From Bacteroidota bacterium (lineage in GTDB: Bacteria; Bacteroidota; Bacteroidia; 2-12-FULL-35-15), in assembly GCA_021323165.1 (NCBI GenBank), contig JAJTCJ010000041.1, positions 1 through 41,592 on the forward strand: 41,592 nucleotides of DNA, written 5' to 3'. Shown piece after piece: positions 8,823 to 17,809 of the stretch (position 1 is the stretch's first letter; every line of letters starts with the position of its first letter). A model generated the notes under the pieces. That model was not told where the DNA came from, made no database searches, and saw only the letters and a list, made by a program, of their open reading frames with translations. Made by a program: the position numbers and the translations under genes.

Positions 8823-9470
8823 ATGGTTCATATTTTAGGTTCAACAAATTCATTGTTCAATCAGTTCATTGCTGAGATACGCGAAGTAAAAGTTCAGGAT
8901 GACAGTATGCGTTTTCGCAGAAATATGGAACGTATGGGTGAGATCATAGCTTATGAGATCAGCAAAACTCTCAGTTTTCAGACACGTGAAATCACAACTC
9001 CCCTTGGAATTGCAAACGTGTCAGTACCTTCTGAACAGCCGGTGATAGCGACTATTTTAAGAGCTGGACTTCCTGTTCATCAGGGAATATTGAATTACTT
9101 CGATAAAGGTCATAATGCTTTTATTTCGGCATACAGAAGACATCACAAGGATGGAAGTTTTGATATTCATGTTGAATATCTTTCTGCACCGGATCTCACT
9201 GATAAGACCTTGATACTTTGTGATCCTATGCTTGCTACCGGAGCGTCTATGGTTCTTGCCTATCAGGCGTTAATGAAAAGAGGAAGACCGCGTCATACAC
9301 ATATTGTTTCCGTAATTGCAAGTAGTGAAGGCCTTGATTATGCAAAAAAACATTTGCCTGAAAATGTTTCTTTCTGGTGTGGTGCAGTGGACGAAGAATT
9401 AACCGCACAGTCATATATTGTTCCGGGTTTGGGAGATGCCGGAGATCTTGCCTACGGCCATAAAATTTAA
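8823..9470 (+). CDS. upp: Uracil phosphoribosyltransferase
   Basis: Salvages uracil: uracil + PRPP gives UMP. The 215-residue product has the conserved family features: RAGLPVHQG, the PRPP-binding loop ILCDPMLATGASMV, and a C-terminal uracil-binding region ending PGLGDAGDLAYG. Length is as expected (about 210). It sits 3 bases after the FemAB-like gene and 10 bases before a small membrane-protein gene, so it is translated from the long same-strand transcript. Its neighbour two genes on is a YjjG-type pyrimidine nucleotidase, which fits a pyrimidine-salvage end to the operon. Confidence 0.97.
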   Translation: MVHILGSTNSLFNQFIAEIREVKVQDDSMRFRRNMERMGEIIAYEISKTLSFQTREITTPLGIANVSVPSEQPVIATILRAGLPVHQGILNYFDKGHNAFISAYRRHHKDGSFDIHVEYLSAPDLTDKTLILCDPMLATGASMVLAYQALMKRGRPRHTHIVSVIASSEGLDYAKKHLPENVSFWCGAVDEELTAQSYIVPGLGDAGDLAYGHKI

Positions 9471-9480
9471 TTTTTATAAG

Positions 9481-9942
9481 ATGGATTCCTGGTGGGAAAT
9501 AGCTTCAGTGTTTTTATTAAGTACAGTTAAATTTGTATTTGGCGCGGTTCCCATGGCATTAGGTCTTGGCTTTTCTTTTTTCGAAGCCGTATTTGTTACT
9601 ACTCTTGGCGGGATTACCGGATCAACGATATTTGTACTTCTTAGCGGTAAAATTGTTGATTATCTTAAAAAGCGAAGAGCAGAAAAATTAGCAAAAGGCG
9701 AGATTAAGCCTAAAAAAGCTTTTACAAAAAAGAATAAAATTATTGTTTGGGTAAAAATGCGTTTTGGATTATTGGGGATTGCATTTCTTACACCCTTTCT
9801 TTTATCTATCCCATTGGGATGTTTCCTCGCAGTAAGATATTTTGACGGTAAACAGCGGATACTTATCTATATGTTTACATCAGTTCTTTTCTGGTCGGTT
9901 TCTATCTCGTCCTTCAAGCTCCTCTTCAATGACTCTTTATAA
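9481..9942 (+). CDS. Small integral membrane protein (153 residues)
   Basis: About four hydrophobic segments: residues 5-30, 33-55, 93-117 and 124-147. A basic loop sits between the second and third (KKRRAEKLAKGEIKPKKAF). The motif FGAVPMALGLGFSFFEA near the first two helices, and the Gly/Pro-rich LTPFLLSIPLG in the third, resemble the layout of small multidrug-export/DedA-like membrane proteins, but the match is only by pattern. The start chosen is the ATG 10 bases after upp; an earlier in-frame ATG lies inside upp. Its end overlaps the next gene by 14 bases. No function is assigned. Confidence 0.75.
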   Translation: MDSWWEIASVFLLSTVKFVFGAVPMALGLGFSFFEAVFVTTLGGITGSTIFVLLSGKIVDYLKKRRAEKLAKGEIKPKKAFTKKNKIIVWVKMRFGLLGIAFLTPFLLSIPLGCFLAVRYFDGKQRILIYMFTSVLFWSVSISSFKLLFNDSL

Positions 9943-10624
9943 GCATATATTTTTTGATCTTGATCATACATTGTGGGATATGAATAGTAACTCATATGTT
10001 ACCATTTGTGAACTTGCAATGAAATATAAACTTGCAGAACGGGGGATTACTTCAATTGATGATTTTTTCTGTAAATATAAAGTCATTAATGATCAGCTTT
10101 GGCTGGACTACAGCAGGGATCTAATAGACAGAAATGTTCTGAGATCTGAGCGTTTTAAAAGAGCATTCAGTCTTTTCGGAATTATTGATGATCAGCTTGC
10201 TGAAGAATTCGGAGATGATTATGTTTCACATGCACCTAAGAAGTCCAACCTGATGCCTCACAGCATTGACGTTCTTGATTATCTTTCTTCGAAGTATCAA
10301 TTGCATATTATAACGAATGGTTTTGAAGAAGTACAGCACGTTAAGATTGAGAACAGTAATCTTAAAAAGTATTTCAGCAATGTAATTACATCTGATAAGG
10401 CATGTTTTAAAAAGCCGCATAAAGGAATCTTCGAATACTCAATTAATCTGACTGCGGCAGAATATAAGAACAGTATTATGATCGGGGATAGCCTGGAGGC
10501 TGATATTATAGGTGCGAGAGATTGCGGAATGGACCAGGTGTTTTATAATCCTGAAAAGATAAGTCATGAGGAAAAGGTAACCCATGAGATCAGCTGTCTT
10601 ACAGAGTTAAAAAATATACTATAA
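9929..10624 (+). CDS. yjjG: YjjG-type HAD-superfamily pyrimidine 5'-nucleotidase
   Basis: A 231-residue HAD phosphatase. Motif I is FFDLDHTLWD (residues 8-17, nucleophile and acid Asp), motif II is ITNGFEEVQ, motif III is the Lys in CFKKPHKGIFEYS and motif IV is IMIGDSLEADIIGA. YjjG-like enzymes dephosphorylate non-canonical pyrimidine nucleotides such as modified UMP/dUMP (known from E. coli). The start was set at the ATG whose product begins MTLYKHIFFDLD; a longer reading in the same frame would only add residues encoded inside the membrane-protein gene. It overlaps that gene by 14 bases, and a hairpin terminator starts 5 bases after its stop. Family assignment is firm; the YjjG subgroup is probable. 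Confidence 0.87.
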   Translation: MTLYKHIFFDLDHTLWDMNSNSYVTICELAMKYKLAERGITSIDDFFCKYKVINDQLWLDYSRDLIDRNVLRSERFKRAFSLFGIIDDQLAEEFGDDYVSHAPKKSNLMPHSIDVLDYLSSKYQLHIITNGFEEVQHVKIENSNLKKYFSNVITSDKACFKKPHKGIFEYSINLTAAEYKNSIMIGDSLEADIIGARDCGMDQVFYNPEKISHEEKVTHEISCLTELKNIL

Positions 10625-10628
10625 AAAA

Positions 10629-10658
10629 AAACCCGGCATTTCTGTCGGGTTTCTTTTG
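10629..10658. terminator. Hairpin terminator between convergent genes
   Basis: The stem AAACCCGGCA (10629-10638) pairs with TGTCGGGTTT (10643-10652) through one G-T pair, with loop TTTC. T-rich sequence follows on the plus strand, and the preceding run of A gives a long T run on the minus strand. It can end both the nucleotidase operon (+) and the Cys-rich gene (-). Confidence 0.9.
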
Positions 10659-10672
10659 AAAGAATAATTAAA

Positions 10673-10924
10673 TTATTTCTTTTCTGTTGCAGGAGCTTCT
10701 GCTGTTGCAGTTCCTTTTTTGCAGCATGATTTTCCTTCAGCTTTTTGGCCTTCAGTACAAGTTGCCTTAACTTCCGCTTTTTCATGGCAGGTTGCAGCAG
10801 TTTTATCTTTGCAGCAAGACTTTTCTTTTTTAGCTTCTTCTTTTTTCTTTTTATCGTCACCTTCGTGAGCAACAGCAACACCAAGGATTCCTGTAAATGC
10901 AATTAACAAAAATATTTTTTTCAT
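10673..10924 (-). CDS. Small secreted Cys/Lys-rich protein
   Basis: An 83-residue protein with a clear signal peptide (MKKIFLLIAFTGILGVAVA, cleavage likely after residue 19), which would leave a mature N-terminus starting His-Glu-Gly. The remaining 64 residues are about a quarter Lys and contain six Cys in a roughly symmetrical order: SCC (37-38), TC (46), TC (56), SCC (67-68), followed by an Ala/Thr/Glu/Lys tail. There are no hydrophobic core segments, so it is probably unstructured or folds around metal or disulphides. Another frame on the same strand reads long here, but it lacks a signal peptide and is an artefact of the repetitive Lys codons. Metal binding in the periplasm or outside the cell is my inference only. 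I know no named family. Confidence 0.82.
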   Translation of the reverse strand: MKKIFLLIAFTGILGVAVAHEGDDKKKKEEAKKEKSCCKDKTAATCHEKAEVKATCTEGQKAEGKSCCKKGTATAEAPATEKK

Positions 10925-11026
10925 GATATCAGGGGTTAATTATTAATACTAAATTTTATTTTTCGAATAATAAAGTTAGATAAAAAAGACTTTAAAATGA
11001 AATAAGTACGTTAATTCTTGTTAAGA

Positions 11027-11683
11027 TTAATTGAAAGTGGCTATAACAGTGGTGTTGGCGGTCACTTTCTGCTCAAGATTCACTTTCACCTTAACGGTTG
11101 TCGGTAATAACAGATCCACGCGGGAACCGAATTTAATAAATCCGAATTCTGCACCCTGAACAGCATTGTCGCCTTCTTTAGAATAATAAACAATTCTTCT
11201 TGCAAGAGCTCCTGCAATCTGGCGGAACAAAACTTCCTGACCATTTTTGTGCTTCACAACAATTGTTGTCCTTTCATTTTCAGTAGAAGATTTCGGATGC
11301 CATGCAACAAGAAATAATCCCGGGTGATATTTAGCATATTTAACAATCCCTGCGATCGGGTAACGGTTAACATGCACATTAATAGGGGACATGAAAATTG
11401 AGATCTGCAAACGCTTATCATTGAAATATTCTGTTTCAACTGTTTCTTCGATCACAACAACTCTTCCATCAGCAGGAGCGACAATTGAATTCTCATCAAT
11501 AATGATCTTACGTGAAGGATTTCTGAAGAACTGCAATATTGTTACCAGCAGGAACAAAGACAGTAAGTGTCCTAATATGATAATTACATGATAATCTGCC
11601 GCAAAGTAATGCGTTAAAATGGTAATTAAAGCGACAACAATAATTGTCAGAATAATTGATGGATAACCTTCTTTGTGGATCAT
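11027..11683 (-). CDS. psd: Phosphatidylserine decarboxylase-family proenzyme
   Basis: Decarboxylates phosphatidylserine to phosphatidylethanolamine at the inner membrane. The 218-residue product has two N-terminal hydrophobic segments (residues 9-27 and 32-52), the Asp motif VAPADGRV (69-76), the His-containing NVHVNRYP (102-109) and the self-cleavage site in IKFGSRVDLLLP, where Gly186-Ser187 would give the pyruvoyl group. This length and the FGS rather than LGST site match the short PSD-A type. It lies 4 bases after yidC on the same strand and is probably co-transcribed, linking lipid synthesis and membrane-protein insertion. No phosphatidylserine synthase gene is in the window. Confidence 0.93.
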   Translation of the reverse strand: MIHKEGYPSIILTIIVVALITILTHYFAADYHVIIILGHLLSLFLLVTILQFFRNPSRKIIIDENSIVAPADGRVVVIEETVETEYFNDKRLQISIFMSPINVHVNRYPIAGIVKYAKYHPGLFLVAWHPKSSTENERTTIVVKHKNGQEVLFRQIAGALARRIVYYSKEGDNAVQGAEFGFIKFGSRVDLLLPTTVKVKVNLEQKVTANTTVIATFN

Positions 11684-11687
11684 TGTG

Positions 11688-13589
11688 TTATTTTTTCTTT
11701 GGGTTCTGACGTTGCTGTGCTTCTTTTGTCATCGCTTCAAGGCGCTGCTGAAATTTAGACACTTTAACAGGTTTTGTTTTATTCTCCTGGATCTTTCTGT
11801 GCAAAGCATCGCTGTCGATAACATATTTCTGCATTACCCATGTTTGTCCGAATGTGATCATGTTTGCAAGGAAATAATACCAGCTTAATCCCGCTGAATA
11901 ATTATTTAGGAAACCTAAGAAAAGAATAGGCATCAAATACATCATCCATTTCATTCCCGGCATCTGGTTGCTAGTTCCCATTAACTGGCTGTTGCTCCAT
12001 GTGTATAACAAGGTAGAAAGGGTCATCAGGATAGCGAATAAACTCACGTGATCACCGTACCATGGGATTGAGAAACCAAAATTGTAAACTGAATCATAAG
12101 TAGAAAGATCGTGTGCCCAAAGGAATCCTTGCTGACGTAATTCAATAGAAGCAGGGAAGAAGCTGAATAAAGCCATCAGGATAGGCATTTGGAGCAGTAC
12201 AGGAATACATCCTGCCATTGGGTTAACACCGGCTTTTTTGTAAAGAGCCATTGTCGCCTGCTGCTTTTTCATAGGGTCATCATCCTTGTGCTTTTCATTT
12301 AATTCATCGATCTCCGGTTTTAATACCCTCATTTTTGCTGAAGAAAGAACAGTGCGGTAAGCGATCGGTAAAAGCAATAGTTTAAGAATAATGGTAAGAA
12401 CAAGAATGATCAAACCGTAATTCATATTGAATCCGCTAAGGAAATTGAAGATCGGGATCACAAGGAAACGATTGATCCATCCGAAAATCTTCCATCCAAG
12501 ATTTATCTGACGCTCAAGGTTAAGGTCGTATTTTTTTAATGTCTGATAATGGTTAGGGCCAAAATACACACGCATTCCGAACGATTCTGCAGATGAGTGA
12601 TTGTAAGGAATGATAAGAGAAGCAGAGAAATCTTTAACAAAGCGTGAAGACGTATTTTCGTTCTTAGTTTCAATTGTACTGTTTGTTCCAAAAGTATTAT
12701 CAGCAATGAATGCGCTTGTAAAAAATTGCTGCTTTAAACCTATCCATTTTGAAGGAGTTTCAAGAGTAAGCTTTTCTTCACTTGTCTCGCTGATTTTATC
12801 AACAGAGCCTTCGTTATTTTCGTAATAGATAGTTGAAGATGTTGATTGAGTTTCGTGATGTTTTTCCTGAACAGGAGTTTTCATCTGAATATCCAATGTC
12901 ACATTTTTTGCTGATGGAGAAATTATATTCTGCATTCCCGCGATGTTTATGCGGTAGCCCATCATATAATCGTTGCCTTTCAAAGAATAGACGTATTCAA
13001 TATATTTGGCTTTGTCACCGGCATACAAACGGAAAGAAATGTCTTTTGTGTTTTCTCCTTCAACTTTGATTCCTGCATCTTCAGTAGAGAAGTACATGGT
13101 ATCAGTTGAAAGTTTTTTGGAACCTGTTTCAAAAGTGATTGCCTGTCTTGATGAATCAGGATAGAAAAGAACCAGAGGTTTTCCATCAAATGTTTTATAG
13201 TTCTTTAATTCAACAGAAGCAATGCGGCCGCCTTTAGCAGCTACATTCACTTTCATAAGATCGTTTTCAAGAACGATGTTTTTATCTTCTCCTTTAGAAG
13301 CTTCGTAAAAATCACCGTAAAGTTGTTTTTTGATTATGGTCTTAACCGAATCATTGATCTGTCCGGTTGAATCTTTTGGAAAAGCAGCTGTAAGTGAGGC
13401 TTTTTGCTGTGTCTGAGCAGCCTTTTTCTGAGCTTCTTCTTTCGCTTGTAACGTAAGAGTATACTTGGCTATAGAATCCTGTGCATGAAGTAATTTAGCT
13501 TTTTCAGCTGCATTTGGCTGTGCAAGAAACATCCAGCCGACTAATATTCCGCCAATCAATAGCAGACCAATAATTGAATTCCTATCCAT
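11688..13589 (-). CDS. yidC: Membrane protein insertase YidC
   Basis: Inserts proteins into the inner membrane alone or with Sec. I set the start at the ATG giving MDRNSIIGLLLIGG, 633 residues. A longer frame adds 41 residues without homology-like character and overlaps the upstream gene. An N-terminal membrane anchor (residues 5-23) is followed by a large periplasmic domain with a beta-rich pattern. Then comes the conserved insertase core: YGLIILVLTIILKLLLLPIA, the MxxLKPEI-type cytoplasmic hairpin (MRVLKPEIDELN), GCIPVLLQMPILMALFSFF and later helices. The C-terminal tail is basic (QRQNPKKK). A TATCTTTG promoter box sits 44 bases upstream, inside the end of the preceding gene. Confidence 0.97.
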   Translation of the reverse strand: MDRNSIIGLLLIGGILVGWMFLAQPNAAEKAKLLHAQDSIAKYTLTLQAKEEAQKKAAQTQQKASLTAAFPKDSTGQINDSVKTIIKKQLYGDFYEASKGEDKNIVLENDLMKVNVAAKGGRIASVELKNYKTFDGKPLVLFYPDSSRQAITFETGSKKLSTDTMYFSTEDAGIKVEGENTKDISFRLYAGDKAKYIEYVYSLKGNDYMMGYRINIAGMQNIISPSAKNVTLDIQMKTPVQEKHHETQSTSSTIYYENNEGSVDKISETSEEKLTLETPSKWIGLKQQFFTSAFIADNTFGTNSTIETKNENTSSRFVKDFSASLIIPYNHSSAESFGMRVYFGPNHYQTLKKYDLNLERQINLGWKIFGWINRFLVIPIFNFLSGFNMNYGLIILVLTIILKLLLLPIAYRTVLSSAKMRVLKPEIDELNEKHKDDDPMKKQQATMALYKKAGVNPMAGCIPVLLQMPILMALFSFFPASIELRQQGFLWAHDLSTYDSVYNFGFSIPWYGDHVSLFAILMTLSTLLYTWSNSQLMGTSNQMPGMKWMMYLMPILFLGFLNNYSAGLSWYYFLANMITFGQTWVMQKYVIDSDALHRKIQENKTKPVKVSKFQQRLEAMTKEAQQRQNPKKK

Positions 13590-13632
13590 TTTAAGTTTTT
13601 GCGAGCCTATGTGAGCTCTTGAAATTAGGGCG

Positions 13633-13640
13633 CAAAGATA
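13633..13640 (-). promoter_or_regulatory. Putative yidC promoter box TATCTTTG
   Basis: Reading the minus strand, TATCTTTG matches TAnnTTTG and lies 44 bases before the yidC ATG. A TTG-containing element is found about 18-20 bases further upstream. It lies immediately downstream of the stop codon of the 156-residue gene, which would let yidC be transcribed independently of it. Confidence 0.6.
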
Positions 13641-13642
13641 GG

Positions 13643-14113
13643 TTAATTCGTTAACCCAATTGCAATAAGGGTTTCGAAGGTAATAATGGTCATCTGGGTA
13701 AGGAAATTCCACCAGAATTCTGAGTTGTCATTCTTTGCCCTCGTTTTTTCAGCTTCTTTTCTTTCTTCCAGTTCTTTCACATAATCATCATCCAAAGGTT
13801 TTTTCCTGGTTACAGGTTTATCAATCTGGTAAAAAAGTTCATCCAGCTCTGCAATTGTGATCGGGCATTTAATGCTGTTTCCGTTAACCGGTTTCACTGC
13901 AAGTACAAAAGTGCTGTCATTTAGTTTTAATACTTCAGCTTGCTCGAATGATTCGTTTTTATATTGAGGAAAAAGTTTGTATTGAATTTTTTCATTCCGG
14001 CTTATGGATTTCCCAACAGCAGGATGAATTCCGATCACCTTTACGCTGTCGGAAGCTTGAGCCGAAAGTAAAGTAGGGAGAATAATAAATAATAATAGAA
14101 GAGAAATTCTCAT
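13643..14113 (-). CDS. Small exported membrane-anchored protein of unknown function
   Basis: 156 residues. A signal peptide (MRISLLLLFIILPTLLSAQ) is followed by a polar domain of about 110 residues with beta-type sequence (YKLFPQYKNESF, KLNDSTFVLAVKP). Next comes a charged helix (DYVKELEERKEAEKTRAKND) and then a single hydrophobic segment at residues 133-154 (FWWNFLTQMTIITFETLIAIG). So it is probably a bitopic periplasmic/inner-membrane protein. It lies directly upstream of yidC on the same strand. A TATCTTTG box abuts its start codon, so the message would have almost no leader. I do not recognise a family. Confidence 0.8.
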   Translation of the reverse strand: MRISLLLLFIILPTLLSAQASDSVKVIGIHPAVGKSISRNEKIQYKLFPQYKNESFEQAEVLKLNDSTFVLAVKPVNGNSIKCPITIAELDELFYQIDKPVTRKKPLDDDYVKELEERKEAEKTRAKNDNSEFWWNFLTQMTIITFETLIAIGLTN

Positions 14114-14117
14114 TTAT

Positions 14118-14125
14118 CAAAGATA
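14118..14125 (-). promoter_or_regulatory. TATCTTTG box abutting the start of the 156-residue gene
   Basis: TATCTTTG on the minus strand matches TAnnTTTG, and its last base is only four bases before the ATG (14113). If it is the promoter, the transcript is leaderless or nearly so. Confidence 0.5.
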
Positions 14126-14163
14126 TTGATTTTTAGACTTTACTCAATAGCAATTAAGGGTAT

Positions 14164-14187
14164 AAAAAAAGCCCCTTTCGGAGCTTT
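14164..14187 (-). terminator. Rho-independent terminator of pyrG
   Basis: On the minus strand, AAAGCTCC and GGGGCTTT (14168-14187, one mismatch) form a stem with loop GAAA, followed by seven T. It starts 5 bases after the pyrG stop. Confidence 0.85.
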
Positions 14188-14192
14188 ATATT

Positions 14193-15890
<1,698 letters not shown>

Positions 15891-15902
15891 TTATTGGTCG
15901 TA

Positions 15903-15910
15903 CAAAATTA
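15903..15910 (-). promoter_or_regulatory. Putative pyrG promoter box TAATTTTG
   Basis: TAATTTTG on the minus strand fits TAnnTTTG and places the start of transcription near 15896, inside the palindrome CCAATATTATTGG (15885-15897). No good TTTG element is seen at -33, so the call rests on one box. Confidence 0.45.
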
Positions 15911-15994
15911 CGAATTATTCCTCCTGTGAAGAAATGTTTTGTGGGATAGTAAAAATGAGAGTTTTAGGGGGAAAAGAAAGCTTGAATTCCTTTT

Positions 15995-16038
15995 AAAAAC
16001 AAAAACGAAACATTTAAGGATGTTTCAATTTTGTTTTT
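15995..16038 (-). terminator. Long hairpin downstream of the RCC1-protein gene
   Basis: Two 19-base arms (15995-16013 and 16020-16038) pair except for a two-base internal mismatch, with a six-base loop. On the minus strand the distal arm ends in a T-rich tract. It lies 15 bases after the stop of the 16054-17673 gene, so it is a likely terminator for that gene. Confidence 0.75.
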
Positions 16039-16053
16039 AATTAGAAAGTAATC

Positions 16054-17673
16054 TTACTGTATAATCAATTTCTTGGTCTGAATTGTTTTCCCATCCAAGA
16101 TTCTAACTAAATAGAGGCCTTTTTGGGAGTGAAGAAAATTTAATTCTAATAATTGCTGTTTTGAAGGAGATGATGCATAAATTTTATCGCCCAACAAGTT
16201 ATAGATCTCAATGTAGGCATTGGTATTATTGGTTTTAATACTAAATAAACCATTGCTCGGATTTGGATAAATCATCACTTCATCAATGCTAACCGATTTT
16301 TGAATTCCCGTTGCAATATTTCCATTCTGAACATTAAGGCTGAATCCTCCTGCACGGATAATATTACCTGAAGAGTCCTTTCCAATTTCGTGACAATAAG
16401 AGCAGAATGCGCCAGACGCATTAGTAACTTCCATGCAAACAGTGTACACTGAATCATCCGAATATACATGCGTAGGATTAGCTAAGGCCGAGGTTGTTCC
16501 ATCGCCAAAATTCCAGTAATAAGAAACTGCGGTAGCTGATGTTAAGGAGTCAATTGTTAATGTAAAATTATTAAGGGTAGAATCGTAGAGTGTTGTGTAA
16601 TTAGCCGTACATGTTGGGGATGAGATCATACATAAAGCCGATACTTGAACCGGGACATTTCTGTTTGTTGTTGTAGAATCACCAAGTTGTCCAGAAGCAT
16701 TTTCTCCAAAAGCCCATAGAGTTCCATCGTTTTTCAGACAAAGAGATTGATGACCACCTGCATAAGTAGATGTAATATCGGTCAAAGAACTAACTTGGAC
16801 CGGATTAGTACTATTTGTATTATTTCCTGTACCAAGCTGGCCCTCGTAATTAAAACCCCAAGTCCATACTGAACCATCGTTTTTAAGAGCTATATTATGA
16901 CTGTAGCCTGTAGAAATTTCAACGATTCCTGAAAGAGAATTTAGTTGGGTTGGCACAGCATCAGTCCATTTCCATACTGTACCATCATTTTTTAATGCAT
17001 AATGAGCAGTAATACTTATAGTACCCGGTAGTGATTTTACGATCACGGGTACATTGCTGGAATTTCGATATCCCCATTCCCATATAGTCCCATCGCTTTG
17101 TAATGCAAGGGATAAATCGCTATTAGCAAAGATTTCTACTATGCCAGTAAGCGTATCCAATAGAACGGGAACATTGCTGCTATAAGTTGTTCCGAGACCT
17201 AAAGCTCCATCATAACTACCGCCCCATGCCCAAACGGTACTGTCGTTTTTTAATGCAAGAGCATAATACGCTCCACCAGCAACCTGTACAATTTTACTAA
17301 GTGAAGTAATCTGGATTGGAATATTGCTATTTGTGTTATTTCCATTTCCAAGTTGTCCATAATAATTATCACCCCAAGCCCAAACAGTACTATCAATTAA
17401 ACGCGCAAAAGATGAAGTGGAACAAGCTTCAACTGTCGAGACATGTGAAAGCCCTGTTACTGAAACTGGGAAAGTGCTGCTGATGTTATTGCCCGTACCT
17501 AATTGCCCCATCGAATTGTCACCCCAGGCCATTACAGTTCCATCACTGCATACCGAGAGAGAATGTGCCTGCGGAGTAGATCCCTTCGTTACAAACTTCT
17601 GAGCTGAAACAACTGCAGGTTGTAATGATATACAAGCTATAACAGACAAAAGAAGGAATGCTTTGAATTTCAT
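16054..17673 (-). CDS. Secreted RCC1-repeat propeller protein with PKD and T9SS sorting domains
   Basis: 539 residues. A signal peptide (cut near AVVSAQ, residue 25) is followed by seven RCC1-like repeats. Each has a W-x-W-G type core at about residues 49, 99, 149, 199, 235, 270 and 320, often preceded by LKNDGTV and followed by GQLGTGNN, which suggests one complete seven-bladed beta-propeller. A PKD domain follows at about 355-430 (YYWNFGDGTT is typical). A T9SS type A C-terminal domain lies at about 463-539 (VMIYPNPSNGLFSI ... GLYLVRILDGK). The protein is therefore exported across the outer membrane and probably attached to the surface or released. The propeller likely binds a ligand; nothing in the sequence identifies it. 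It has its own hairpin terminator. Confidence 0.93.
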   Translation of the reverse strand: MKFKAFLLLSVIACISLQPAVVSAQKFVTKGSTPQAHSLSVCSDGTVMAWGDNSMGQLGTGNNISSTFPVSVTGLSHVSTVEACSTSSFARLIDSTVWAWGDNYYGQLGNGNNTNSNIPIQITSLSKIVQVAGGAYYALALKNDSTVWAWGGSYDGALGLGTTYSSNVPVLLDTLTGIVEIFANSDLSLALQSDGTIWEWGYRNSSNVPVIVKSLPGTISITAHYALKNDGTVWKWTDAVPTQLNSLSGIVEISTGYSHNIALKNDGSVWTWGFNYEGQLGTGNNTNSTNPVQVSSLTDITSTYAGGHQSLCLKNDGTLWAFGENASGQLGDSTTTNRNVPVQVSALCMISSPTCTANYTTLYDSTLNNFTLTIDSLTSATAVSYYWNFGDGTTSALANPTHVYSDDSVYTVCMEVTNASGAFCSYCHEIGKDSSGNIIRAGGFSLNVQNGNIATGIQKSVSIDEVMIYPNPSNGLFSIKTNNTNAYIEIYNLLGDKIYASSPSKQQLLELNFLHSQKGLYLVRILDGKTIQTKKLIIQ

Positions 17674-17753
17674 GATTTACTTTTTTATTAATAAAATATT
17701 CGATAATAGCTATAGCTAATAGGTTTAATTACCTGTGTAGCTAAGTCAATATG

Positions 17754-17761
17754 CAAAAATA
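17754..17761 (-). promoter_or_regulatory. Putative promoter box TATTTTTG for the RCC1 gene
   Basis: TATTTTTG on the minus strand fits TAnnTTTG, about 80 bases before the ATG. Between box and gene is the perfect 12-base palindrome TAGCTATAGCTA (17707-17718), in the expected leader. The evidence is a single box in AT-rich DNA. Confidence 0.35.
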
Positions 17762-17809
17762 AGAAATTTAATTATTACCTAATTTTATTGTTAATGGCAA
17801 AAGCCTTTA

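Noticed and set aside
10564-10902. A 112-codon minus-strand frame beginning MHLQESL, overlapping the Cys-rich gene
   Set aside because: It is a shifted reading of Lys/Ala-rich codons in the real gene. It has an improbable Lys/Leu-only composition, no signal peptide and runs through the terminator hairpin.
13590-13712. A longer YidC start adding 41 N-terminal residues
   Set aside because: The extension overlaps the upstream gene's coding region, lacks membrane-protein character, and the conserved N-terminal anchor begins at the ATG used (13589).
17707-17718. TAGCTATAGCTA palindrome as a specific operator
   Set aside because: A perfect 12-base dyad, but AT-rich, single copy in the window and no second evidence, so only mentioned with the nearby promoter box.
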